Assembly (NCBI RefSeq): GCF_900582625.1
Contig: NZ_UTIQ01000241.1
Span: 496,001 to 560,000, forward strand
Length of the DNA: 64,000 bases
Source: Pseudomonas viridiflava
GTDB lineage: Bacteria > Pseudomonadota > Gammaproteobacteria > Pseudomonadales > Pseudomonadaceae
Direction of reading: 5' to 3'
Part shown: positions 46,030-55,300 of the stretch, in pieces
Layout: each line of letters begins with the position of its first letter
Numbering within the stretch: the first letter of the stretch is position 1
Program-made: the position numbers and the translations under genes
The notes under the pieces: model-generated
What the model was told of the DNA's origin: nothing
What the model saw: the letters and a program-made list of their open reading frames with translations, nothing else
Databases searched by the model: none

Positions 46030-46755
46030 GTGCACAGCATCGAACGCATTTACCCCAAAGACCTCAACCCGCAAAACCCCGACGACCACGCCACGCTGGC
46101 CATTCATATGCAGCGCTATGAATTCGCCTCGGGTTTGCTCAGTGGCTCGCGCGTTCTGGACATGGCCTGCGGCTGCGGTTACGGCACAGCGTTATTGGCC
46201 GAGCAGAACCCGGACAAGACCGTGATCGGCGTGGACATCGACCCCGACGCCATCGCCTACGCCCAGCAGCACTATCGGCTGAGCAACCTCAGCTACGTGT
46301 GCGCCAATGCCGAAACCTTCGCGGGCGAACAGGCGTTCGACACCATCGTCAGCCTGGAAACCATCGAACATTTGCCCAGCCCTGCCCGCCTCGTCGCCAA
46401 TTACAGTCGCCTGTTGGCCAGCGGCGGTCAGGTGATTGCCTCGGTGCCGATTACGCCGACCCTGGACGGCAATCCCCATCACCTGCACGACTTCAGCAAA
46501 GGCTCGTTCGCGCGGCTGTTCCGCAGCCAAGGCCTGCGCTCGGTGAAGGAGTTCGAGCAAGTTCAGTGGTGGCAATTCAAGGGGCTGTTCAGCAAGAAAG
46601 CCGATCACCAGAAACAGCATCGCTCTGAAGGCGTGGGCAATGCGGTGTTGCAGTATTACCGGCGCCACCCGTTCTATCTGCTGGCGCGCCTGGGTTCGAT
46701 GCTTCGCTATGGCTTTAGCAATCGCTACCTGACGTGCCAGTTCAAGGCGCAGTGA
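46030..46755 (+). CDS. Class I SAM-dependent methyltransferase
   Basis: A 241-residue methyltransferase with motif I VLDMACGCGYGTALLA (about residue 41), VIGVDIDPDAI, and SLETIEHLPSPARLV after the fourth strand, as in methyltransferase type 11 and UbiG-like enzymes. GTG start at 46030 with AGGGA upstream. Its basic C-terminal region (VLQYYRRHPFYLLARLGSMLRYG) may contact membrane or lipid. Substrate unknown. It converges on the yjiA gene with 13 bp between stop codons. Confidence 0.87.
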   Translation: MHSIERIYPKDLNPQNPDDHATLAIHMQRYEFASGLLSGSRVLDMACGCGYGTALLAEQNPDKTVIGVDIDPDAIAYAQQHYRLSNLSYVCANAETFAGEQAFDTIVSLETIEHLPSPARLVANYSRLLASGGQVIASVPITPTLDGNPHHLHDFSKGSFARLFRSQGLRSVKEFEQVQWWQFKGLFSKKADHQKQHRSEGVGNAVLQYYRRHPFYLLARLGSMLRYGFSNRYLTCQFKAQ

Positions 46756-46768
46756 TCGCGCCCTGAGT

Positions 46769-47743
46769 TCAGTCAGCTGCTACGGCGGCGAACCCAGCGC
46801 GAATCTCTTCTTCGGGCAACTGGTCACCGATAAACACGATCACGCTTTCGCGAACATCGTCGGCGAGCCATTCGCGGTCCCAGTCAAAGCCGTACAGGCG
46901 CAGCACGCCCTGGAACACCATGCGCCGGTCTTCGCCGGCAATGTTCAGCACGCCCTTGTAGCGCAGCAGCGAATTGCCGTGGGTTTCCAGCAGGTTTTCC
47001 ATGAAGGCGCTGAGCTTGTCGATATCTAGCGGCTGCTCGCTTTTCAGCACCAGGGTGCCGATGCGGTCCGGGCTGGCGGCGGGGGTTAGCGGACGCAGGC
47101 TGACGGTGGTGGGAAGGTCGGCATTGAGATTGAAGCCGCGTACATCCAGCAGCTCGGCCAAACCGATCTGGCCATGTTCAACCACACGAATCGGCGCCCG
47201 GCGGTTGATGCGCCCGAGGCGCTGCACCAGCGCGTCGTAGTGCTCGTCGGTGACCAAGTCGCGCTTGCTCACCAGAATGCGATCGGCGAACCCAACCTGC
47301 GCCTGGGCGATGGGCTCGGCCAGGTGGCGCTCGGCATTGGCGGCGTCGACCACGGTGATGATGCCGTCGAGCACATAGCGCTCGCACAGTTCTTCCTCGG
47401 CGAAAAAGGTTTGCGCGACTGGCGCCGGGTCGGCCAGGCCGGTGCACTCGATCACCAGGCGATCGAACGCCAGCTCGCCGCTGTCCAGGCGATCCAGAAG
47501 CAGGTAGAGGGCTTTCTCCAGCTCGACGTGTATGGAGCAGCACACGCAGCCGTTGGCGAGGGTCATCACCTGCACCGGCTCGGTGCCGAGCAATTCGCTG
47601 TCGATGGGCGTTTCGCTGAATTCGTTCTCGATGACTGCAATCTTCAGCCCGTGCTCTGCCTTGAGAATATGCCGCAGCAAGGTGGTTTTGCCGGCACCGA
47701 GAAACCCGCTGAGAACGGTGACCGGAATGGGAGCGTGACTCAT
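46769..47743 (-). CDS. yjiA: CobW/YjiA family metal-binding GTPase
   Basis: A 324-residue P-loop G3E GTPase with Walker A GFLGAGKTT (residues 13-21), the metal-binding CxCC motif in NGCVCCSIH and a C-terminal CobW domain. Family members handle zinc, cobalt or other metals. It follows cstA and ybdD on the same strand, the same order as E. coli btsT-yjiX-yjiA, so it belongs to that transport operon. Start at the ATG at 47743 with AGGAC upstream; the longer frame to 47794 is not typical. Confidence 0.9.
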   Translation of the reverse strand: MSHAPIPVTVLSGFLGAGKTTLLRHILKAEHGLKIAVIENEFSETPIDSELLGTEPVQVMTLANGCVCCSIHVELEKALYLLLDRLDSGELAFDRLVIECTGLADPAPVAQTFFAEEELCERYVLDGIITVVDAANAERHLAEPIAQAQVGFADRILVSKRDLVTDEHYDALVQRLGRINRRAPIRVVEHGQIGLAELLDVRGFNLNADLPTTVSLRPLTPAASPDRIGTLVLKSEQPLDIDKLSAFMENLLETHGNSLLRYKGVLNIAGEDRRMVFQGVLRLYGFDWDREWLADDVRESVIVFIGDQLPEEEIRAGFAAVAAD

Positions 47744-47841
47744 GGTTACGTCCTGAACAGTGACGCCGTGGGGCGCCTGAATAGAAAACGCCACGACAAG
47801 CGTGGCGCCAGAAATTTCAACAGAAGAAAAGTGCGGTCGAT

Positions 47842-48045
47842 TCAGCAGCAGCGAATGGGCCGCCCCTTTCCGCCGCCATAACGGGCTTCCTGACGTTCAC
47901 GAAAGAACTCTTCGTACGTCATTACCGGTTTGTCCGGGTGCTTGTTGGCCATGTGTTCGACGTAATTGTCGTAATCGGGCATGCCCACCAGCATGCGCGC
48001 GGCCTGCCCCAGGTATTTGCCCATGCGACTCAGGTCATTGAACAT
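47842..48045 (-). CDS. YbdD/YjiX family protein (DUF466)
   Basis: A 67-residue protein with the family core [20 protein letters not shown] and [20 protein letters not shown], ending in CC. It is a small accessory partner of CstA/BtsT transporters and is always encoded just after them; here it starts 61 bp after cstA. Confidence 0.93.
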   Translation of the reverse strand: MFNDLSRMGKYLGQAARMLVGMPDYDNYVEHMANKHPDKPVMTYEEFFRERQEARYGGGKGRPIRCC

Positions 48046-48106
48046 GGTCTGTCCTCAATAAAGCGGGCCGGCGCGACGCCGGCCCGTGTCCACGCACGTG
48101 ATTGGC

Positions 48107-50173
48107 TCAGATGTGCGGAATGGGTTCGAACGGGGTTTCCTTGTCGCTGCGCTCTGGGCGAACCCAGGCCGCGCGGCCAACTTTGATGGCGTAGAACAGC
48201 ACGCTGAACACCACGAACAGGAACAGCACCGTGAGGGTGGCGTTGGTGTATGCGTTGAAGATCACGTGCTGCATTTGCTCGGCGTCTTTAGCCGGGGCGA
48301 TCACTTGGCCTGCGGCCAATGCATCGCTGTACTTGCGACCCAACGCCACGAAGCCCACTGCCGGGTTGCTGTCGAACAGTTTGATCAGGCCTGCGGTGGT
48401 GGTGCAGATCAGCAGCCAGGTGGCGGGCAACGCCGTGACCCACGCGTACTGCTGACGCTTCATTTTAATCAGCACAACGGTGCCGAGCATCAGCGCGATG
48501 CCGGCCAGCATCTGGTTGGAAATACCGAACAGCGGCCACAGCGTATTGATGCCGCCCAACGGATCGACAACGCCTTGGTACAGCAACCATCCCCACATCG
48601 CTACGCAACCGCCCGTGGCAATGATGTTGGCGATCCAGGAATCGGTTTTGCGCAGCGCCGGAACGAAGTTGCCGAGCAAGTCTTGCAGCATGAACCGCCC
48701 CGCTCGGGTACCCGCATCGACCGCCGTGAGGATAAACAGCGCCTCAAACAGAATCGCGAAGTGGTACCAGAAGGCCATGGTGTTTTCACCCGGCAGCACC
48801 TGGTGAAGAATCTGCGCGATACCCACCGCCAACGTTGGCGCACCACCGGCACGCGCCAGAATGGTGGTTTCACCAATGTCACGCGCCGTGGCTTCCAGCA
48901 CCTCGGGCGTGATCAGGAACCCCCAACTGCTGACCGTTGCCGCCACCGAGGCAACATCCGCACCCACTACAGCGGGTGGGCTGTTCATGGCGAAGTACAC
49001 GCCCGGTTCAATCACCGAGGCAGCGACCATGGCCATGATTGCCACGAACGATTCCATCAACATGCCGCCGTAACCGATGTAGCGCGCATGGGACTCGCTC
49101 GCCAGCAGCTTCGGCGTGGTGCCCGAGGAGATCAGTGCGTGGAAACCAGACACCGCACCGCAGGCAATGGTGATGAACAGGAACGGGAACAAGCCGCCTT
49201 TCCACACCGGGCCGGTGCCGTCCACGAATTGCGTCAGCGCTGGCATTTTCAGATCGGGCATGGTGATCAGGATGCCCAGCGCCAGCGCGATGATGGTGCC
49301 GATTTTCAGGAAGGTAGACAGGTAATCACGCGGGGCCAGCAGCAACCACACCGGCAGCACCGACGCCACGGCGCCGTAGCCGATCAGCATCCAAGTGATT
49401 TCAATGCCGGTGAAAGTAAACATCGGCGCCCATTCCGGGCTGGCGGCAACCTGGCCGCCGAGCCAGATGGAACCGAGCAACAGCAGCAGGCCCACCACGG
49501 AGATCTCGCCAATTCGGCCCGGGCGGATATAGCGCATGTACACGCCCATGAGCATCGCGATCGGGATGGTCGCCATCACCGTGAACATACCCCACGGGCT
49601 CGACGCCAGGGCTTTCACGACGATCAGCGCCAGCACCGCAAGGATGATGATCATGATCAGGAACGCGCCGAACAGCGCAATGGTGCCAGGCACCTGGCCC
49701 ATTTCTTCGCGCACCAGCTCACCGAGCGAGCGGCCGTTACGGCGCGTGGAAATGAACAGCACCATGAAGTCTTGTACCGCACCGGCGAGAATCACCCCCG
49801 CAATCAGCCAGAGCGTACCGGGCAGATACCCCATCTGCGCAGCAAGCACCGGGCCCACCAAGGGACCTGCGCCAGCGATAGCAGCGAAGTGGTGACCGAA
49901 CAGAATGTGTTTGTTGGTCGGCACGTAGTCCAGACCATCGTTATTCAACACAGCGGGAGTGGCGCGGTTGGGGTCCAGCTGCATCACCTTATTGGCGATG
50001 AACAAACTGTAGTAACGGTAGGCAACCAGATAGAGGGCCACAGCGGCCACCACTATCCATAACGCGTTGATGGCTTCACCGCGGCGCAAGGCCACGACAC
50101 CCAAGGCACCGGCGCCCACTACGGCCAACACTGCCCAAGGCAGATGGCGTAGGACGCTATTGTTATTGTTCAT
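48107..50173 (-). CDS. cstA: Carbon starvation protein A (CstA/BtsT family transporter)
   Basis: Inner-membrane transporter of 688 residues with about 16-18 helices. CstA/BtsT proteins import pyruvate and possibly peptides with protons. Signature stretches: NKHILFGHHFAAIAGAGPLVGPVLAAQMG near residues 60-90 and FMVLFISTRRNGRSLGELV. The ATG at 50173 has GGAG upstream. It is the first gene of cstA-ybdD-yjiA. A Crc/Hfq-type motif at the start (next entry) suggests catabolite repression. Confidence 0.95.
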   Translation of the reverse strand: MNNNNSVLRHLPWAVLAVVGAGALGVVALRRGEAINALWIVVAAVALYLVAYRYYSLFIANKVMQLDPNRATPAVLNNDGLDYVPTNKHILFGHHFAAIAGAGPLVGPVLAAQMGYLPGTLWLIAGVILAGAVQDFMVLFISTRRNGRSLGELVREEMGQVPGTIALFGAFLIMIIILAVLALIVVKALASSPWGMFTVMATIPIAMLMGVYMRYIRPGRIGEISVVGLLLLLGSIWLGGQVAASPEWAPMFTFTGIEITWMLIGYGAVASVLPVWLLLAPRDYLSTFLKIGTIIALALGILITMPDLKMPALTQFVDGTGPVWKGGLFPFLFITIACGAVSGFHALISSGTTPKLLASESHARYIGYGGMLMESFVAIMAMVAASVIEPGVYFAMNSPPAVVGADVASVAATVSSWGFLITPEVLEATARDIGETTILARAGGAPTLAVGIAQILHQVLPGENTMAFWYHFAILFEALFILTAVDAGTRAGRFMLQDLLGNFVPALRKTDSWIANIIATGGCVAMWGWLLYQGVVDPLGGINTLWPLFGISNQMLAGIALMLGTVVLIKMKRQQYAWVTALPATWLLICTTTAGLIKLFDSNPAVGFVALGRKYSDALAAGQVIAPAKDAEQMQHVIFNAYTNATLTVLFLFVVFSVLFYAIKVGRAAWVRPERSDKETPFEPIPHI
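50158..50170 (-). promoter_or_regulatory. Crc/Hfq catabolite-activity motif at the cstA start
   Basis: Codons 2-5 of cstA read AACAATAACAATA, an exact fit to AAnAAnAA, the A-rich motif through which Hfq and Crc block translation in Pseudomonas. It lies directly after the start codon, where binding would stop initiation. Confidence 0.6.
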
Positions 50174-50553
50174 GGAAAACTCCGAATGGATGGACGTACA
50201 AGCGGCCTTTCGAGTTTAGACGTTTCCGTGCCGCAAGGTATCCGACGTTGGTCTAGGCGCAAAGAACAAGACCGTAGCGGCCAGAGAAATCTCTCTACGT
50301 AATGCCAAAACCGCAGGTTGATTGGTCGAGCCAAAGCGTGGTGTTGACATCGAAAACGGCACATCAACTCAAACCAATAACATTATTCGGCGACGTGAAA
50401 AACCTGGCAACTTCCACATGTCCTACGCCGATAAGACTAATTTCCCACGTTATATATTTCCACCTACAGCCATGTAGGCAGCAACTTACATCCGCAGGCG
50501 AACCACATTCTACTCGGTAGCACCAGGCACATTAAGAATGCACCTCCCCATAG
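50174..50553. other. Gene-free region between divergent cstA and tpsB genes
   Basis: 380 bp with no gene. Base composition changes here from GC-rich to A/T-richer. One TTGACA is at 50344-50349, but no good -10 box follows at 16-18 bp. No terminator or repeat is visible. Confidence 0.5.
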
Positions 50554-52365
50554 ATGCATAGATTACCGACCATGCGCCCATTTACCGTTTCACAAGCCAG
50601 CGACACCAAACCGATATTTTCACGACGCCACTTCTGCTCGCTCTCCGACGCGATAGGTAAAGCGGTGTTAATCGGCGTTTTCGCGAGCGCAGTTTCACCG
50701 TTGCTACAAGCGGCAGATCCAATTCCACGGATTAGCCCTATTGACCGCGAACAAGACTTGCAAAACAAACAGCGGCAACAGGAGGAAATAAACCGCCAAC
50801 TCGACAAAAACCAACGGGATTCCCAGGCCCCTCAACTGCAACTGCCCGAGTCACCCGAGCCAACTGACAATGGGCCTAAGTTCCTGATCACTACAATCAC
50901 AATCAATAGCGGTGATCACAGCAGTAGCACTGTCAATGTTGATGAAGTACTCGCTAAGTATAAAAACCGCGAGCTCGGCAGCAGCGATCTGTTCGGCTTG
51001 ATTCGAGACGTCAGCAATCGATATACCGATGAAGGTTTTTCTACAACAACCGTCAGCCTTGTGCCAAAAAACATGAAGCAAGGCGAAGTAGAACTGAAGA
51101 TAAATTGGGGCTACGTCGAGGGTTGGTTAATTAATGGAAAACCGCCCAGCGGCCCGTACCAGAAACTGTTAACCGAATCGGCCATGCCCGCACTTTCAGG
51201 CAAGCCATTAAATATTCGACAAGTTGACCAAATGGTAGAAAACCTTAATAACGCAGCGAAAACCGCCCGCGTTGATATTCAACCTTCTGAGCGTTTCGGT
51301 TATTCATATTTGAATTTGGTTATTGAAGACAAAGGCCTGCCGAGCGTCACGGTCAAGGTTGATAATTCTGGAATGGACAGCCCGAGCAAGGGCCGTTACC
51401 GCTTCAGCGCTTCGACCAGCATTAGTGATCTGTTACTGGGCAACGATACCGTCGGCCTTAACCTGAGTACCCGGCGCTATGAACTCAGTGAAAGCAATTC
51501 AGAGTACAACGCCGGTGTCACATACTCGGTTCCGTTCGGATTTTCTAAAATTGATCTTCGCTTCAACCATTCGCAGTACGAGCGCCTAACGCCTGGCGGT
51601 AACTACGGCACCTATAACACCAGCGGTGACTCGCAAACCTACGCTGCCAAGTTCAGCCATGTACTCAACCGCGGAAAATCGGACAAATTAACTGCGTCAG
51701 CTGAAATAGAACACAAAGAAAGCGCCAACTATCTAGAAGATGCCTTTCTGGGTACAAACAGCATGCCTTATTCCAACGTCAAGTTCGGCCTGGAACATAT
51801 CACGCAGCTCGCTGGCGGCTCCTTATATTCCGACGCCACGTTTAGCCAAGGCGTATCTGCCTGGGGTTCGAAACAAGCGGCTTACGACGAACACCACCAA
51901 CCTAAACACTTTCAAAAGCTTGGATTCAATACAGCGTGGTCGCGTCCATTCAAATGGCAAGACAGGGACTTTAGCTTTTCGTCCCGGGTTGGCGGCCAGT
52001 ACTCAAAAGATAACTTGTTAGTCGCTGAAAAAATGGGCCTTGGCGATGAATTCACCGTTAGAGGATTCAGGGGCCCGCCTCTATGGGGCGACCAAGGAAT
52101 TTATATATCAAACACCTTGACGCGCTCACTGCAAATACTAGGAGGATCTATTTCTCCATTAATCGGCCTCGACTCCGGCTATGCGCGAGACGTAACCAAA
52201 GAGACAAACGGTGGCGCGATTGCCGGCTTAGCAATAGGAGCCAGCGGAAATTGGCGCTATGGCGGCGCCTCAATAACGCTAGGCCTCCCATTATATATGC
52301 AGGATGAATTAAAGGACGGCAACGACAGTGCCGTCCTTTATATGAGCACCTACGTCAACTTTTAA
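50554..52365 (+). CDS. Two-partner secretion outer-membrane transporter TpsB (ShlB/FhaC/HecB family)
   Basis: A 603-residue outer-membrane pore that secretes the TpsA protein encoded next. A signal peptide lies around residues 30-55 (VLIGVFASAVSPLLQAADP). A Gln/Arg-rich helix and linker (QDLQNKQRQQEEINRQLDKNQRD) leads to two POTRA domains at about 105-270 and a 16-strand barrel. The conserved loop L6 motif VRGF is near residue 500, and the last residue is Phe (MSTYVNF). The start is uncertain: ATG at 50554 or at 50572 (MRPFTV). Codon use is more A/T-rich than upstream genes. Confidence 0.93.
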   Translation: MHRLPTMRPFTVSQASDTKPIFSRRHFCSLSDAIGKAVLIGVFASAVSPLLQAADPIPRISPIDREQDLQNKQRQQEEINRQLDKNQRDSQAPQLQLPESPEPTDNGPKFLITTITINSGDHSSSTVNVDEVLAKYKNRELGSSDLFGLIRDVSNRYTDEGFSTTTVSLVPKNMKQGEVELKINWGYVEGWLINGKPPSGPYQKLLTESAMPALSGKPLNIRQVDQMVENLNNAAKTARVDIQPSERFGYSYLNLVIEDKGLPSVTVKVDNSGMDSPSKGRYRFSASTSISDLLLGNDTVGLNLSTRRYELSESNSEYNAGVTYSVPFGFSKIDLRFNHSQYERLTPGGNYGTYNTSGDSQTYAAKFSHVLNRGKSDKLTASAEIEHKESANYLEDAFLGTNSMPYSNVKFGLEHITQLAGGSLYSDATFSQGVSAWGSKQAAYDEHHQPKHFQKLGFNTAWSRPFKWQDRDFSFSSRVGGQYSKDNLLVAEKMGLGDEFTVRGFRGPPLWGDQGIYISNTLTRSLQILGGSISPLIGLDSGYARDVTKETNGGAIAGLAIGASGNWRYGGASITLGLPLYMQDELKDGNDSAVLYMSTYVNF

Positions 52366-52394
52366 ACTATTTAGATTTTAGAGGATGCACTTCC

Positions 52395-55300
52395 ATGAAC
52401 AAAAATTGTTTTCGACTGATATTTAGCAAAACCATCGGCTGCTTGATCCCCGTCGCAGAAATCTGTACAGCGCAACGCAAACCCGGGCAAACACGGGGCG
52501 CATCCGCTACCAGTACACATCGCTGGGCTTTGAAAGCGCTGCCGCTCGCGCTGCTTGGAATCTTGCCCCAGGCATTCGCACAAATTGCGATAGCGCCGAA
52601 CCAACAACAAGGTATGAGCCAATCCTCCAACGGCGTACCGGTGATGGAAATCGCCGATCCTAATGGCAAAGGCCTGTCCCATAACCGTGTCAACGATTTT
52701 AACGTGACGAAGCCAGGGCTCATTTTCAACAACAGCATGCGCGATGGTAAGAGCCAGATTGGTGGCTTAGTTATCCATAACCCGAACCTGAGAAACGAAG
52801 CCACCGCGATCCTCACGGAAGTAACAGGCAGTGGCGTCAGCAGCCTGTCCGGCACGCTTGAAGTCTTTGGCGGGCGAGCGGACTTGTTCATCGTAAACCC
52901 CAACGGCCTCTACCTGAACGGCGTAATGACGCTGAACAGCAACGGCCTTATAACCAGCACGGGGCGCTTCGGAACTAGCGCTGACCCGTTGGGCCTTACC
53001 GTAGGCGAATCCAGTGGGCGCATAATCATCGGCGCTGAAGGGGTGAATACTGAAGGTCTGAGTTATTTCGAAGTCGTTGCACGCGGCATCGACATCAATG
53101 GCGAAGTGGGCTCTGCCTCTGCGCAGACGGATATCGGCCTCATCGCGGGGCTCAATACCTACAACCTCGAGAATCGCCGTCACTACGTCCAGGCCACCAG
53201 CGCAGCGAATACGCCGCAAGTGGCGATCAGCGGTTCCGCAGCGGGTGCTATGCACGGCCGGTTTATTACGCTGCGAAGCACTGAGTCCGGCGCGGGCGTC
53301 CGCCATGACGGCCAGATTCATTCGGCTAAAGACATCCTCATCTCCTCTAATGGCGATGTCGTTCTGGACGAAATGCATAGCAACTTTGACGTGACCCTAG
53401 AAGCCGCTGACATTTCAATCAAAAGCGTCGAAGCAGGCAACGACGCGATGCTAAAAAGCAGCTCGAACATAGCGGTCAATCGCCTCACCACCGGCCGCAA
53501 CGGCATTCTGCTTAGTAAGGATTCCATCACCCTAGGGGCCAGCGAACCGGGCGACGGCGCGCGAATCGCGGGCTCCCTGGATCTTCACGCAGATAAGAAT
53601 GTTCGCATTAATAACGACATTCAAACCGACATGCTCAATGTCAAAGCGCAACGTTTGCTCATTGACAACGCGGTTGTGCATGCCACTGGCAAACAAGCCA
53701 CCAGCACTACGAAAGCGGTAATCATCGACGTTGATGATTTTACGTTGGCTGGCGAAATGGAACTCTTCGATGAGTCGGGATTGAACCTGCTCCCGATTGA
53801 GAACGGTTTAATCGGATCAATTGGTTCCCCCTCGGTAGTGGACGACTCCGGCTTCTCAGACAAGTTTGTACTGAAACAAACAGCCGCGTTGTTATCAGAT
53901 GGTGGCATCGAAATCAGCGCCAACCGCTTCAACAACAAAGAAGGGTTAATAAAAGACAGCAGTACACTGGGTATTAACATCAGCGCAGCGAAGCTAACTA
54001 ACCAAGGCGTCGTGCAAACGGCCGGCGACATTGCATTAACAGCAGATGTGTTAGCCAACCTGTGTTTTAGCGGTGCGCAGGTTGCCGGCGGCGAACAACT
54101 ATTATGCGGCGGTCTGAGCGCGGGCGGCGACGCAACTATTAAAGCCGGACTATTACGTAACGAAGGTGGCCTTGGTGCCCAGGGCTCGCTCGCCCTCGAA
54201 CTGGGTGCAGGTGAACATACTAACGGCACGCGCGCAGGGATCGTCGGTAAGGAAAGCTTGCGCATAACCAGCATGGGCGGCCAGGAAAGTAGCCTGACCA
54301 GCGAAGGCGCCATAAAGTCGGATAAAGATCTGCACATTACCCTCGACGCGCTAACCTCAACTGGCGACGGAGAGCTAGCCAGCGGCGGTGCCATGTCGCT
54401 TGATTTGCAAAAAACTTTCGACAACGCAGGATTAATCCAGGCTGGCACCTTAACTGCTTATGCGAAAAATATCTTTAACCGAGAAGGTGCAGAAATACTC
54501 GTTTCTGGAGACACAAAATTCTCCGCGAAGAACAGTATCCGTAACGAAATCAATACCGAATTCGCTTCACTGGGCGATCTTGAGTTTACCGCCGGTAAGG
54601 ATATTTGGACGGCTGCGGATATCACTGCGGGAGGGGACAATACAATTCTCCAAGCGGGCGGCAATTTAACGAACGCAGCAGGTACCGTGTTTGCGGGCCA
54701 AAACCTCACATTGATCAGCGGCGGAACGCTGACAAACGAAAACGGTGCCCTTATTTCCGTCGATGAAACACTAACGATGACGAGTGCCGAAGATATTAAC
54801 AACCTCACCGGCTCGATGATCCTTTCCGGCAACCGCTTTATTATTTCAGCCGGGGGCACATTAACAAACTCTGACGAGTCGATCATCGATGGCTACGACG
54901 TAACTATAACCGCGGCGAAAGTAGTTAACTCTGGAGAATCGACGATCTCGGCCGTTGATTCGCTAAACCTCACCGTGAGCGGCGACATTCAAAACGAGTC
55001 GGACTCCTTAATCACAAGCGAGGTCGTAAATCTCAGTGCTAAAGGTGCGATTGTAAACGACAACGCTCTCATTACTGGCGACACGCTGAATATTGCAGGC
55101 GGCACTGTAACCAATAGCAACAAAGCCGAAATAGATGGAAAAAACATTAACATCACTGCGGACGGCAAGTTCCTGAGTGAAGGCGGTGCTACGACGAAAG
55201 GAGAACTGGTCACCATTGACGCCAAACAATTCGATGCTCAAAACAGCTTTGTTCTAGCGTCTGAAGATTTGGATATCAGCACCGAGGAGATAAAAAACAC

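Noticed and set aside
48086-50062. 658-codon plus-strand frame opposite cstA
   Set aside because: Composition is dominated by H, Q, R and G, typical of an antisense frame; the minus strand holds a complete CstA transporter.
50344-50372. TTGACA considered as the -35 box of a tpsB promoter
   Set aside because: No acceptable -10 hexamer occurs 16-19 bp downstream.
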